A stretch of DNA of 24,301 nucleotides from a virus. The number at the start of each line of letters is the position of its first letter. The first letter of the stretch is position 1. Position numbers and translations under genes: made by a program. The stretch is from positions 1 through 24,301 of the IMG/VR virus record IMGVR_UViG_3300021197_000004; one strand, written 5' to 3'. The notes under the pieces were generated by a model that was not told the DNA's origin, did no database searches, and worked only from the letters and a program-made list of their open reading frames with translations. Shown here one piece after another: positions 13,201 to 19,919 of this stretch.

Positions 13201-13457
13201 AACTCGCTGTCCATTAAGGCACCAGCGGCTGTCACGTTGGCTGTGTCTGTTACGTCTGCGGAGGCTTCGATGCCATCTAGCTTAGTACCGTCAGTAGCGA
13301 CATCACGACCATCAACAGTGGAAGTGGTCGTTATAGCACCAGTAAAAGCCGCACCAGATAGCTCGGCCTTATCGGTATTTAAATTGGTAAAGTTAGCATC
13401 AACTTCATTATTAGTTAGGGGCGAGCCTTTGCCTGCCCTTGTTGTAATAGTAGACAT
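10209..13457 (-). CDS. Large tail fibre with 17-residue repeats and S74 chaperone domain
   Basis: This 1082-aa protein is a trimeric fibre. Residues 1-35 (TRAGKGSPLTNNEVDANFTNLNTDKAE) resemble virion-attachment starts of aquatic phage fibres. Residues 267-794 hold about 31 units of a 17-residue repeat, NTAVGxxALxxNTTGxx, as in YadA-like trimeric heads, followed by two degenerate units. The last 105 residues are an S74 intramolecular chaperone, starting TSDRNEKQDI. Ser980 and Lys985 keep the i, i+5 catalytic spacing of known self-cleaving members, so the chaperone probably cuts itself off after trimerisation. GAGGGGG lies 6 bases before the ATG at 13457. The shaft between 120 and 260 is beta-rich. 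Confidence 0.93.
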   Translation of the reverse strand: MSTITTRAGKGSPLTNNEVDANFTNLNTDKAELSGAAFTGAITTTSTVDGRDVATDGTKLDGIEASADVTDTANVTAAGALMDSELTAIASVKALNQGVATGDSPTFAALTSTGEITANGGIALGDGDELTLGDSDEFKIKHHASGYTHLQNTVGTLYIDSDSVTFRDDDGSPSNMVISQTGIDVTGNVDISVGQLDLDANYRVRWGASNAYSIHSDNANYIRFITADAERFRIASDGSLSTPTAGTSNVRFGVNAGNSIVSGGNYNTVVGDEAGTAITTGLYSTAVGAYSLSTNATGASNTAVGYASLYANTSRDNTAVGFSAATSNTTGVENTAIGMYALRFNTTGSQNTAVGLQALHRNTTASNNTAVGRFALEANTTGHNNTAVGASALDANITGIENVAVGSSSLSGNTTGVENTAVGQGALYANTTASHNTAVGKSALVANTTGTRNSAVGTVSLDANTTGNDNSAYGYAALGLNTTGSNNTAMGVDALDANTTASNNTAVGYKSLTANTTGTENVATGKGALQSNTTGSYNHAFGVNAGYAITTGSTNIAIGNAALSTATTASANTAVGHSVLAANTSGSSNVGVGANVLTANTTASSNTAVGTSALQSNTTGDVNTALGSGTLYACTTASANTAVGKDAGANITTGGNNTAVGRSALVANTTGSENTALGKDAGYGITSGQSNVALGFRSLYTSNTASKNVAIGDSALRAFSGSGDGDNTAVGHNALTASTTASENVAVGADVLKACTTGGVNTAIGHEALITLTTGTFNTAVGRRAGSNLTTGLYNTFVGSGTIANVGNYGAGHLMTTGSKNTIIGGYNGNQNGLDIRTSSNNIVLSDGDGNPRGIFDSSGNLLVGKTATSQTTAGTVLYSNGQVYSTASGTQASVLTRLSSDGPTQLFYKDSSEVGRIGTRAGQLSIGSADTGLEFNNANDAVIPFNSSTNSGRDNAIDLGISSVRFDDIYATNGTIQTSDRNEKQDIAELSDAEQRVAVACKGLLRKFRWKSSVAEKGDEARVHFGIIAQDLQAAFAAEGLDAGDYAMFISTTWTDEETNEEKTRMGVRYSELLAFIISAI
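11076..12659 (-). repeat. About 31 tandem 51-base coding repeats in the fibre gene
   Basis: The interval encodes consecutive 17-residue units with the core NTAVG and NTTG. One unit is 16 residues and one is 19. Two longer degenerate units follow to about 10935. The DNA units are diverged at third positions, so the array is old and under protein selection rather than freshly duplicated. It keeps the other frames open and explains the long plus-strand open frames in this stretch. Confidence 0.9.
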
Positions 13458-13473
13458 AGGTAGCCCCCTCTAA

Positions 13474-13923
13474 TTAAGATGCAGTTAGTGTAATAGTCCA
13501 AGTGACTGACATGGTATCGTCGGCTTGCTTGTTTACAACTGGGAAAATAACATGGCAAAGCATAGTGCCAGAAGTAGCAGCGTTAAAGATGCCTGCCTCT
13601 GTAACCGCACCAGTGCCTTCACCTGCTTCGAAAGACGAAACATAGGTAATGGTATTGCTAGAAGCAGTAGTGCTGTCTAACGCTTCCCTAGATCCTAAAA
13701 TCGACTCCAGATCAGTATCACCAGCCGCAGCAGCAGTAGTACCGCTACCTAAAGCCATGTGAGACATAACGCCAGCAGAAGCATCAGCCATACGAGAGCA
13801 AATGTAGGTCAGACCCGCACTTACTACCAAGTTGTTAATTTCACGGCTATCTTTTACCTTGCCGTCTTTGTCTTTCAGAACTATCGCAACATCGCCGCGA
13901 AGTTTTAAATCATCATTAATCAT
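13474..13923 (-). CDS. Conserved phage tail-associated protein, 149 aa
   Basis: The sequence follows a family seen in tail regions of phages, with an N-terminal strand region (DLKLRGDVAIVLKDKDGKVKD), the motif HMALGSGTTAAA, an EALDSTTASSNTITYVSSFEAGEGTG stretch given here by its ends at about 79-105, and VTEAGIFNAATSGTMLC before a C-terminal WTITLTAS. It is beta-rich and probably a structural protein near the fibre, such as a collar or fibre adaptor. There is no enzymatic motif. It lies between two fibre genes in the late operon. Exact role unknown. Confidence 0.8.
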   Translation of the reverse strand: MINDDLKLRGDVAIVLKDKDGKVKDSREINNLVVSAGLTYICSRMADASAGVMSHMALGSGTTAAAAGDTDLESILGSREALDSTTASSNTITYVSSFEAGEGTGAVTEAGIFNAATSGTMLCHVIFPVVNKQADDTMSVTWTITLTAS

Positions 13924-13933
13924 AAGTCACCTG

Positions 13934-14776
13934 TTAAAAGGATTGTGAGTAGCCGACATAATCTTCGGCAAAGTAATCGAAAGAGCAATAGCCCTGACCG
14001 CGCATCGAACCAGAATCGGATGCACCCATTGTATCACTCAAACCCCTAGAACTGGAATAAGCAAACAAATCGACAATAGTAGCCAGATCGGATCGAACTT
14101 TTACAAAGGTCATTTCTTGGTCATCATCTGCGGTGGCTTCACCGTCCAGATCATCTGTGACACCAGTGACCTCATCTATAAACTTGTGAAAGTCCATAGC
14201 CTGATCTTCAGCAGCAGAAGAAGAATCAGATATAATCTTGTTGGGAGAGAAAACAGCACTATCAGTCATGGCCGAACTATCAGCCAAGCCCTTACCAAAT
14301 GCCACCGCCTCAGAGTCAGTAAATGCACTAGCATCTGCAAACGCTTTGCCTGCGCCTAAGCTAATCGACTCAGCAGCAGTAAAGGCATCCGTATGCGATC
14401 TGTTAAATGCAGTCTGAATGTCTATGCTCTCAGCTACAGAGGATGAATCATCCAACAGCTTACCAATGCCTAGCGTATCTATCTGGTCTGCTAGTGATCC
14501 AGAGTCGCTTTGAACCTTGCCAATACTAAATGCAGCAGCGTCAGCAGTGGAGGATGCATCAGAAGCCACCTTACCAGTGCCTAGAGCAGCAGAGTCAGTT
14601 GCACCCTGTGTATCTGTCAGGGTCTTACCAACGCCCTTAGACGGCAAATCAGACAGCCCCAAAGCGTCAGCAAAAAACCTGAAGATTAGGAAGTCACCGA
14701 ACTTAATTTCAGCAACAGCCTTCTTAAAGCCAATATCGGCTACGGCTTTCTTAAATGCAATGGCTGCCTTAATCAT
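13934..14776 (-). CDS. Repeat-rich tail fibre protein, 280 aa
   Basis: Residues 34-261 consist of about twelve units of roughly 18 residues with the pattern LSDSSSxxDSxxxxxGKx. Asp-Ser and Gly-Lys positions are kept and the spacers vary. The N-terminus has a smaller internal duplication (FKKAVADIGFKKAVAEI). The C-terminus ends QGYCSFDYFAEDYVGYSQSF, an aromatic tail I recall from aquatic phage structural proteins. The regular Asp and Gly spacing suits a metal-bound or beta-solenoid fibre, though no structure is known to me. The start shares bases with the BppU-like stop (TAATG). A side-fibre or needle role is inferred from position. Confidence 0.8.
   Translation of the reverse strand: MIKAAIAFKKAVADIGFKKAVAEIKFGDFLIFRFFADALGLSDLPSKGVGKTLTDTQGATDSAALGTGKVASDASSTADAAAFSIGKVQSDSGSLADQIDTLGIGKLLDDSSSVAESIDIQTAFNRSHTDAFTAAESISLGAGKAFADASAFTDSEAVAFGKGLADSSAMTDSAVFSPNKIISDSSSAAEDQAMDFHKFIDEVTGVTDDLDGEATADDDQEMTFVKVRSDLATIVDLFAYSSSRGLSDTMGASDSGSMRGQGYCSFDYFAEDYVGYSQSF
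13994..14677 (-). repeat. About twelve 54-base coding repeats
   Basis: Each unit encodes about 18 residues of the LSDSSS...GK type. One unit is enlarged by about 10 acidic residues (around residues 195-222 of the protein). The DNA is diverged, so the repeat is visible mainly at protein level. Confidence 0.75.
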
Positions 14777-15102
14777 TAGAAGTCGGCTCGAATGTAAAAG
14801 TCTAGCACTTGGAATATAGTCTCTACTGTTCCACTGTCATAAGTGATTTCGATCTCACCCTCATAGTAGCCCTCATCAAGCACCAGCTGGGTTCCTGAGA
14901 ATGAAAAGACAGCAATACCGTCTGCAAAGTTGCCACCTACGTCAGCAGCCGCCAATGTAAACAAAGTGGTAGTGGTGCCTTTAGCCCTAAACTTCAGCGC
15001 ACAAGAGCCGCCAGAAAAGTCTATAGCAACGCCTGTGTCATCACGGGTCAGCTTTGCTTGAATCTGTGGGGCTTGGTCGCCCTGTACTAATTGATAAATC
15101 AT
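14776..15102 (-). CDS. BppU-like baseplate/tail-tip protein, 108 aa
   Basis: The protein resembles the N-terminal domain of lactococcal-phage BppU and its many relatives: MIYQLVQGDQAPQIQ, then LTRDDTGVAIDFSGGSCALKFRAKG, an AVFSFSGTQLVLDEGYYEGEIEI segment (given by its ends at about 64-87), and a strand-rich end. It is a beta-sandwich that links receptor-binding parts to the tail tip. It lacks the fibre extension of full BppU proteins, which may be supplied by the next gene. GAGG lies before the ATG at 15102, which follows the upstream stop by one base. Confidence 0.8.
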   Translation of the reverse strand: MIYQLVQGDQAPQIQAKLTRDDTGVAIDFSGGSCALKFRAKGTTTTLFTLAAADVGGNFADGIAVFSFSGTQLVLDEGYYEGEIEITYDSGTVETIFQVLDFYIRADF

Positions 15103-15103
15103 T

Positions 15104-15301
15104 TCACGCCTCTAGCGGGTCAACAAACCCGTATCGTTTTATGCCGTCATAACTGGTCTGTATAAAAAATGTATATATATCAGTGCGTTGCCGCAACTCT
15201 TCTCTGCGATTGCTAACAGCTTCATTTGCTGTTGGCGCATCTGCCACCGTATCTGTAATAGTATCAGTGCCGTCTAGCGTAGTATATCCAACTTCTATCA
15301 C
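15104..15301 (-). CDS. Small tail-region protein with GTG start, 65 aa
   Basis: The start chosen is GTG 15301. The preceding GGAG is 8 bases away and the GTG overlaps the TGA of the tip protein by 4 bases (GTGA). In-frame ATGs at 15328 and 15343 lie inside that gene. The product is beta/alpha, with VIEVGYTTLDGTDT, an NRREELRQRTDIYTFF helix and a final YGFVDPLEA. No family is recognised. It is coupled to both neighbours and is probably a small tail-tip or assembly protein. Confidence 0.7.
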   Translation of the reverse strand: MIEVGYTTLDGTDTITDTVADAPTANEAVSNRREELRQRTDIYTFFIQTSYDGIKRYGFVDPLEA

Positions 15302-18270
15302 GATACATTCTCCATAGTGCCGACCCATTTTACCAGCCTGCAAGTAACATTGCTGATATTTGTCGTGCCTACAATACTAGGTCTAAATTCAGTGACAGTG
15401 GTAGATTCTCCATACGTGTTAGAGAAAGGAATTCTGACACTGACCGTTTTCCCTGTTGGCACAAAAATATTGTTATTTATGCCGTAATCAGCCTCGACCC
15501 AAGTACCTGAGGCAGTGAACTTGCTGGCACTGAAATACATCGTTTCGCCATTAGAAAAAAACGGGCTAGACGAAGAAACCATAACATAAGTGCGATTGTT
15601 GCCTGAATCATAATAAACGCTATTAACATTACCAGTTGTACCGCTTCCAGAACTGTTATCGGCAACCCCGCCAGTATTATCAAGCAATGCAAGTACATTG
15701 CCGCTGATATAAACCCACTGATTAAATGGTGGCGCACCAGATGCGAGAGTTACAGTTCCAACTGCGCTTCCTGTAGCCCCTTTGCTTTTTCTCTGCATAT
15801 TTAAAGTAAACTGCACCTGATGATCTGTACCACTGCTGTTCGCAGTAGAAAAGTCAAAATCTAAATCGAGCCTTTGACGCTTTGATATACTTAAAGATGG
15901 CGCAGGAATAGCAAAGTCTTGCCCAAACTGAGTGCTGCTAGTAGCGGTGATATTCTCATATATAGATGCAGGGTAAAGCTCAGACACATCGCCCGATAGC
16001 TTGTCTACCGTTATGCTAGATGCCTGTATTTCAGTAGCAGTTAAAGTATTGGCCGCAATCTGAGATGAAGTAATCGTGTTTGATGCGATCTCTGTGGCTG
16101 TAATAGTGCCTGCAACAATCTCTGTGGCTGTTACAGCGTTAGCAGCAATTGAATCTTGATTTACAGCATCTGTGGCTATCAGTGCATTTGTTACTGCATC
16201 ATCTTGAATGTTGCTCGTGCCGACTGCATCATTTCCTAGATCACCAGCCGCAATTGTAGTAGTGGTTGCATTGACCACACTGCTAAAGGCAGAACCATTG
16301 CCAGTAAAATCAATTGCCTTTACTTTGTAGTAGAAGGTAGCCGCATTGGCTAGATCATCATCAGTAAATACTGTACCGTCTGTATTACCGATTAGTGAAT
16401 ATGTGCCACCAGAAGTAGTCGAACGGTATACATCAATATGGCTAAGGTCTTTTTGAGTCGGGTTAGTCCAGCTAATGCTTATATGCTGGTACTGACCGCT
16501 TGCAGATACAGATGATGGAACGCTGGGCGCAGTAGTATCGACGGCAGCAGTAGGGGCAGAGGATATATATGTTGACGATACGCCAATTTCGTTTACAGCT
16601 TTAACTCGCACATTGTATTGCTGGCTGTTCTGTAAGCCAGTAATTACTGCTGGTGATGCCTTTGCATCCATAGTGAAGTAGTTGCTATCTGATGCTTTTT
16701 TCCACTCGACAACATAGTGATCAGTGAACGCATCATCTGCGTCAGTCCACGCAACATTGAATGCGGTGTTAAAAGTGCCATCAGAGTTAAGGAACGAATC
16801 GCCTGTAATGTTTAGGCTAGTAGGGGCAGCAGCAGTTAGACCGTCATACAGAGCAACCTCACCAGCACCAAGATATACTTCTTCATCGGAGGTAGTCCAG
16901 TCCCAGATAGATGCCGCAGTCTCAATAGCATCTACGTTGACTACAATCTGACCATCTGCAAAGTCTAAGTTATACCCAACAACCTCAAACACCTTATTGG
17001 AATAACCCAGTCGAGCATTCGTTACATTGATATTGTCGCCAATCTTAAAACGTAAAGCACTGAGATTACATGGTATGGTTATTGCTTCTTGCTGTCTGCT
17101 GCGGAACAGGGCCAGCTTTGCAATACGTTGTGCGCGAATATTATTAACCGTAAAAGGTAACGGCATATCTAAATAGATTGGATCGCCATCTTCAGCCGCA
17201 AAAGTGCTAGATAGCTGTGCAGGGTAGTCCGCTAGTATGTAGTTATCATCCTCAGATAAAAACACGCCTTTTACGCCATTGTAAGCATTACGCCTCGATT
17301 GCTTGGTCTGAATGCTTATATCACCAACAGCGACCGATTCATCTACGCTGTAGGTAGGGGCCACATATTCGCCTGCATATATCTCAAACTTACCTGCCGA
17401 GAAAACAAGCCGCCCAATCATAGAGCCAAGCATTGCGTCTAAGTTGCCTTTTATAGAGCCAGCAGTATCTACAACGCCATCTAATTGATATCGCTTTTGA
17501 GTCCCACCAGCAGCAAGGGTTACCGTTTCTTCACAAACAGTTGCAGCAGCAGTAATGCTAGACGTTAAGATATTTCCTACAGTCTCACCCAGACCGTATT
17601 TAGTGTCTCGCAAGTAATCATAAACGCACAAGGCTGGATTTTGAGACCATTCAGTAACACTGGTAGCAGGATTTAAAACCTTTTTCCCGCGAACTACCGT
17701 TGAGATATTAGGCAAGCCATTAGCAAACTGATCAACGTCATAGGTCAGTCTGACCACCATATAGGCTGTGTCTAGCAGCTTGTGGTCTGATGTCCATTTA
17801 GTTGACGCTGCGTTTAAACCTGCATCGGCTGTAGTCTGATCTCCCTCGTGAAAACCTATGCTTACATAGTTGCCCCAAGTCCCAACAAAACTACCATCCC
17901 ATATTTTAACATCGTTAAACCAGACTTCCTCGAAGGCATCAATCTCATGCCCAGCTACAGCGATAACCAACCATAAGTATTTATTGTCAGTGCCTGTTGA
18001 CTCAAGGTAAACGATATTCCCGCCTACTCTAGCTCTGCCATAGACTATCTTGCGCGATTGTGCAGCTTCTCTTGTTGTTATTGACCTGCCTTCCATAGCA
18101 GCCCCTAAATCAATGCTTGGCATTAGGGCTTGCGATACCAAAGATAAACCAGCACCAATAGCAAAAGCAGCAGCTATAGATGGTAATCCAACCGCCAAAC
18201 CAAAAATGCTTATGCCAGCCGCTGCCGTTCCTATTGCGCCTGCTAGACCTGCTATTACTGCTGTAGCCAT
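15298..18270 (-). CDS. gpJ-like tail tip / host specificity protein, 990 aa
   Basis: The first 60 residues are Gly/Ala-rich and hydrophobic (MATAVIAGLAGAIGTAAAG and on), like the gpI-derived N-terminus of fused tip proteins. Residues 65-460 form the gpJ-like core. Landmarks are ARVGGNIVYLE (80-90), the NPALCVYDYLRDTKYGLGE motif (211-229), and a QSRRNAYNGVKGVF block. Two fibronectin type III domains follow (about 481-575 and 580-670). Ten-residue repeats with TATEI/ITSSQI cores (about 675-760) probably form a coiled trimer stalk. The last 230 residues are beta-rich. It forms the central tip that contacts the host receptor or DNA-ejection trigger. AGGG lies before the ATG at 18270. Confidence 0.88.
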   Translation of the reverse strand: MATAVIAGLAGAIGTAAAGISIFGLAVGLPSIAAAFAIGAGLSLVSQALMPSIDLGAAMEGRSITTREAAQSRKIVYGRARVGGNIVYLESTGTDNKYLWLVIAVAGHEIDAFEEVWFNDVKIWDGSFVGTWGNYVSIGFHEGDQTTADAGLNAASTKWTSDHKLLDTAYMVVRLTYDVDQFANGLPNISTVVRGKKVLNPATSVTEWSQNPALCVYDYLRDTKYGLGETVGNILTSSITAAATVCEETVTLAAGGTQKRYQLDGVVDTAGSIKGNLDAMLGSMIGRLVFSAGKFEIYAGEYVAPTYSVDESVAVGDISIQTKQSRRNAYNGVKGVFLSEDDNYILADYPAQLSSTFAAEDGDPIYLDMPLPFTVNNIRAQRIAKLALFRSRQQEAITIPCNLSALRFKIGDNINVTNARLGYSNKVFEVVGYNLDFADGQIVVNVDAIETAASIWDWTTSDEEVYLGAGEVALYDGLTAAAPTSLNITGDSFLNSDGTFNTAFNVAWTDADDAFTDHYVVEWKKASDSNYFTMDAKASPAVITGLQNSQQYNVRVKAVNEIGVSSTYISSAPTAAVDTTAPSVPSSVSASGQYQHISISWTNPTQKDLSHIDVYRSTTSGGTYSLIGNTDGTVFTDDDLANAATFYYKVKAIDFTGNGSAFSSVVNATTTTIAAGDLGNDAVGTSNIQDDAVTNALIATDAVNQDSIAANAVTATEIVAGTITATEIASNTITSSQIAANTLTATEIQASSITVDKLSGDVSELYPASIYENITATSSTQFGQDFAIPAPSLSISKRQRLDLDFDFSTANSSGTDHQVQFTLNMQRKSKGATGSAVGTVTLASGAPPFNQWVYISGNVLALLDNTGGVADNSSGSGTTGNVNSVYYDSGNNRTYVMVSSSSPFFSNGETMYFSASKFTASGTWVEADYGINNNIFVPTGKTVSVRIPFSNTYGESTTVTEFRPSIVGTTNISNVTCRLVKWVGTMENVS

Positions 18271-18274
18271 TCTA

Positions 18275-18730
18275 TTACCCTAAAAAGCATTTGTGGTAAA
18301 CACGCTCTAAAAGATTAAATCCCATGCGCGTCATTAGGTTGTCAAAGGGGAACTCTGTTTTCATATTTAAAGTCATCAGAGAAACACCATTTTCTTTGCA
18401 ATGTGATTCTGCAAATTTAATTAGGTCTGAACCAGTAGCAGTTTTTCTATACTCAGGCTTTACATAAATCACATCAGTAGAAGCAAAAATATGATCTTTG
18501 TGGTGAATGCTTTTTGATACCATAACCACACAGTAACCAACTAGCTCGCCACCTTCCCTAGCAGTAAATATGTGCAATATGCCCATCTGATCTAGCAAAG
18601 CATATTCTTTCCAGTCTGGGTCTAGTGGTATTGTATCTTGGTTTGGCTCAGTCTCTGCCCAATGTTTATCAAGCAGTGGCTTTATATCTTCTTTGACATT
18701 AGCCATGCATTCATGTGCAATCTTTATCAT
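18275..18730 (-). CDS. GNAT-family N-acetyltransferase in the tail module
   Basis: The 151-aa protein has a GNAT fold. The strand DVIYVKPEYRKTATGSDLIKF (given by ends, residues 86-106) holds the acetyl-CoA loop in the form RKTATG rather than the strict Q/RxxGxG/A. A helix AESHCKENG follows, then a final strand with FNLLERVYHKCFLG. Relatives are sometimes found between tail genes in phages. The target is unknown and could be a structural protein or a host protein. It overlaps the upstream tail gene by 4 bases (ATGA) and lies 4 bases before the tip gene, so it is part of the late operon. Confidence 0.85.
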   Translation of the reverse strand: MIKIAHECMANVKEDIKPLLDKHWAETEPNQDTIPLDPDWKEYALLDQMGILHIFTAREGGELVGYCVVMVSKSIHHKDHIFASTDVIYVKPEYRKTATGSDLIKFAESHCKENGVSLMTLNMKTEFPFDNLMTRMGFNLLERVYHKCFLG

Positions 18731-19359
18731 CTGCCAATCCTCATTCCTCCACCACCACGCCCAGTATAGGTAGGATTCGATGCAGGTGAAGCTCTGCCCC
18801 AGATAATTTCTTTTTCTACTATTGCTGTTACGAACTCAAAACCTTTGTCGGTAGGGTGATCGATCTTCTGATCTTCTGCGGTGTAGCGCCTGACCTTTGC
18901 CCTTTCAAATGCAATTAATTTATTTTCGCAAGCAATAGATATAGTAGATGTCTCGCCTGATTCAGCGATAGTCATAGTATCCATAAAGCCAGCAAATATC
19001 ACAGTCGGGTCAGCTACTAAATCGCCAGAAGCATCAAACGCGCCAAGCATTACAGTTATGGGCCTGCCCTGATATTCGTGATCTTTAGCTATCACCACCA
19101 AAGATGATTTAACGCCTGTTAGGGTTACGTTAATACCACTGGCCTGCATATCAGATGTCTCAGTGACTGGGCTAATTCCTAACAAGTCACCAACGCCAGT
19201 ATAAGTCTCACTGTCATAGGTAAGATCGCCAACACCTGACCAAAGGTTTAATTCGTTAGGCGTTTCGCCTGAATCAAATACCATACGCACAAGGAATATA
19301 GGGCGCACGACATCAGCAGTTGATACTGCCTGCATTGCACTGGATAAAGCCCTACTCAT
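18727..19359 (-). CDS. Tail hub-like protein, DUF2163-type, 210 aa
   Basis: The protein begins with a helix, then strands IFLVRMVFDSGETPNELNLW and LTYDSETYTGVGDLLGIS (about residues 43-60). A mid domain carries VTLTGVKSSLVVIAKDHEYQGRPITV, given here by its ends at about 78-103. The C-terminus is Gly/Arg-rich (TGRGGGGMRIGR). The layout recalls DUF2163 proteins of tail tips. It is likely a hub component between the distal tail and the gpJ-like tip. The ATG overlaps the preceding stop by 4 bases. Family membership is moderate, position strong. Confidence 0.72.
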   Translation of the reverse strand: MSRALSSAMQAVSTADVVRPIFLVRMVFDSGETPNELNLWSGVGDLTYDSETYTGVGDLLGISPVTETSDMQASGINVTLTGVKSSLVVIAKDHEYQGRPITVMLGAFDASGDLVADPTVIFAGFMDTMTIAESGETSTISIACENKLIAFERAKVRRYTAEDQKIDHPTDKGFEFVTAIVEKEIIWGRASPASNPTYTGRGGGGMRIGR

Positions 19360-19916
19360 AACGCCTCAACCATAGCAAAGCTAAAGCCCTGTAAGCTGGC
19401 CTCATTAGTAGACCAAGAAACCTCATTAGAAGCCATGCGCCAAAGGCTCTTAGGTTGGGTGAAGTCTAATGCCTGACCTGTAGCTATTGCCTCGCGTAAG
19501 GGCGGCTGAAACTCTAAAGTACCAGCGCCTGATGATTTGTCTGCTGTCACCATGTATAGATAACTGCCTAGCTGAAAGTATGTTCCTGCCGATACCGCTG
19601 TGCTGCCTCCAGAGGTTGTCAGGGTCTCTGCCCTGATAGCAGTAGTTCCACTTGTAGTCACATTGGCTGTATCTGTATGCAGTGGGTTACCGAAAGTAAA
19701 TGTACCTTCACGCCCTTTAAGACCAATGATAAATGCTTCGACTGATCTTGCCTCTGTATAAGTAAGAGGCGGCAAAGCAACCTCTGCCTCCCACCTTGCG
19801 CCCTGATGGGTATAGACCTGAGTATCTAAAGTAAACGGAGACTCAGCGACAGCCACAACACGCTTCAGGCGCATTGACATATTCTGTATGCCGACATTCG
19901 GAAAAGATAAAGGCAT
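19356..19916 (-). CDS. Distal-tail-like minor tail protein, 186 aa
   Basis: The protein is beta-rich, with an N-terminal strand block (MPLSFPNVGIQNMSMRLKR), a middle containing AFIIGLKGREGTFTFGNPLH (about residues 61-80), and a C-terminus ending SLQGFSFAMVEAL. The gene sits directly after the tape measure, the usual place for a distal tail (Dit) or lambda gpM/gpL-like protein. GGAG lies 8 bases before the ATG at 19916, inside the end of the tape-measure gene. I call it a Dit-like minor tail protein from position and beta character. No unique motif confirms it. Confidence 0.7.
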   Translation of the reverse strand: MPLSFPNVGIQNMSMRLKRVVAVAESPFTLDTQVYTHQGARWEAEVALPPLTYTEARSVEAFIIGLKGREGTFTFGNPLHTDTANVTTSGTTAIRAETLTTSGGSTAVSAGTYFQLGSYLYMVTADKSSGAGTLEFQPPLREAIATGQALDFTQPKSLWRMASNEVSWSTNEASLQGFSFAMVEAL

Positions 19917-19919
19917 TCG

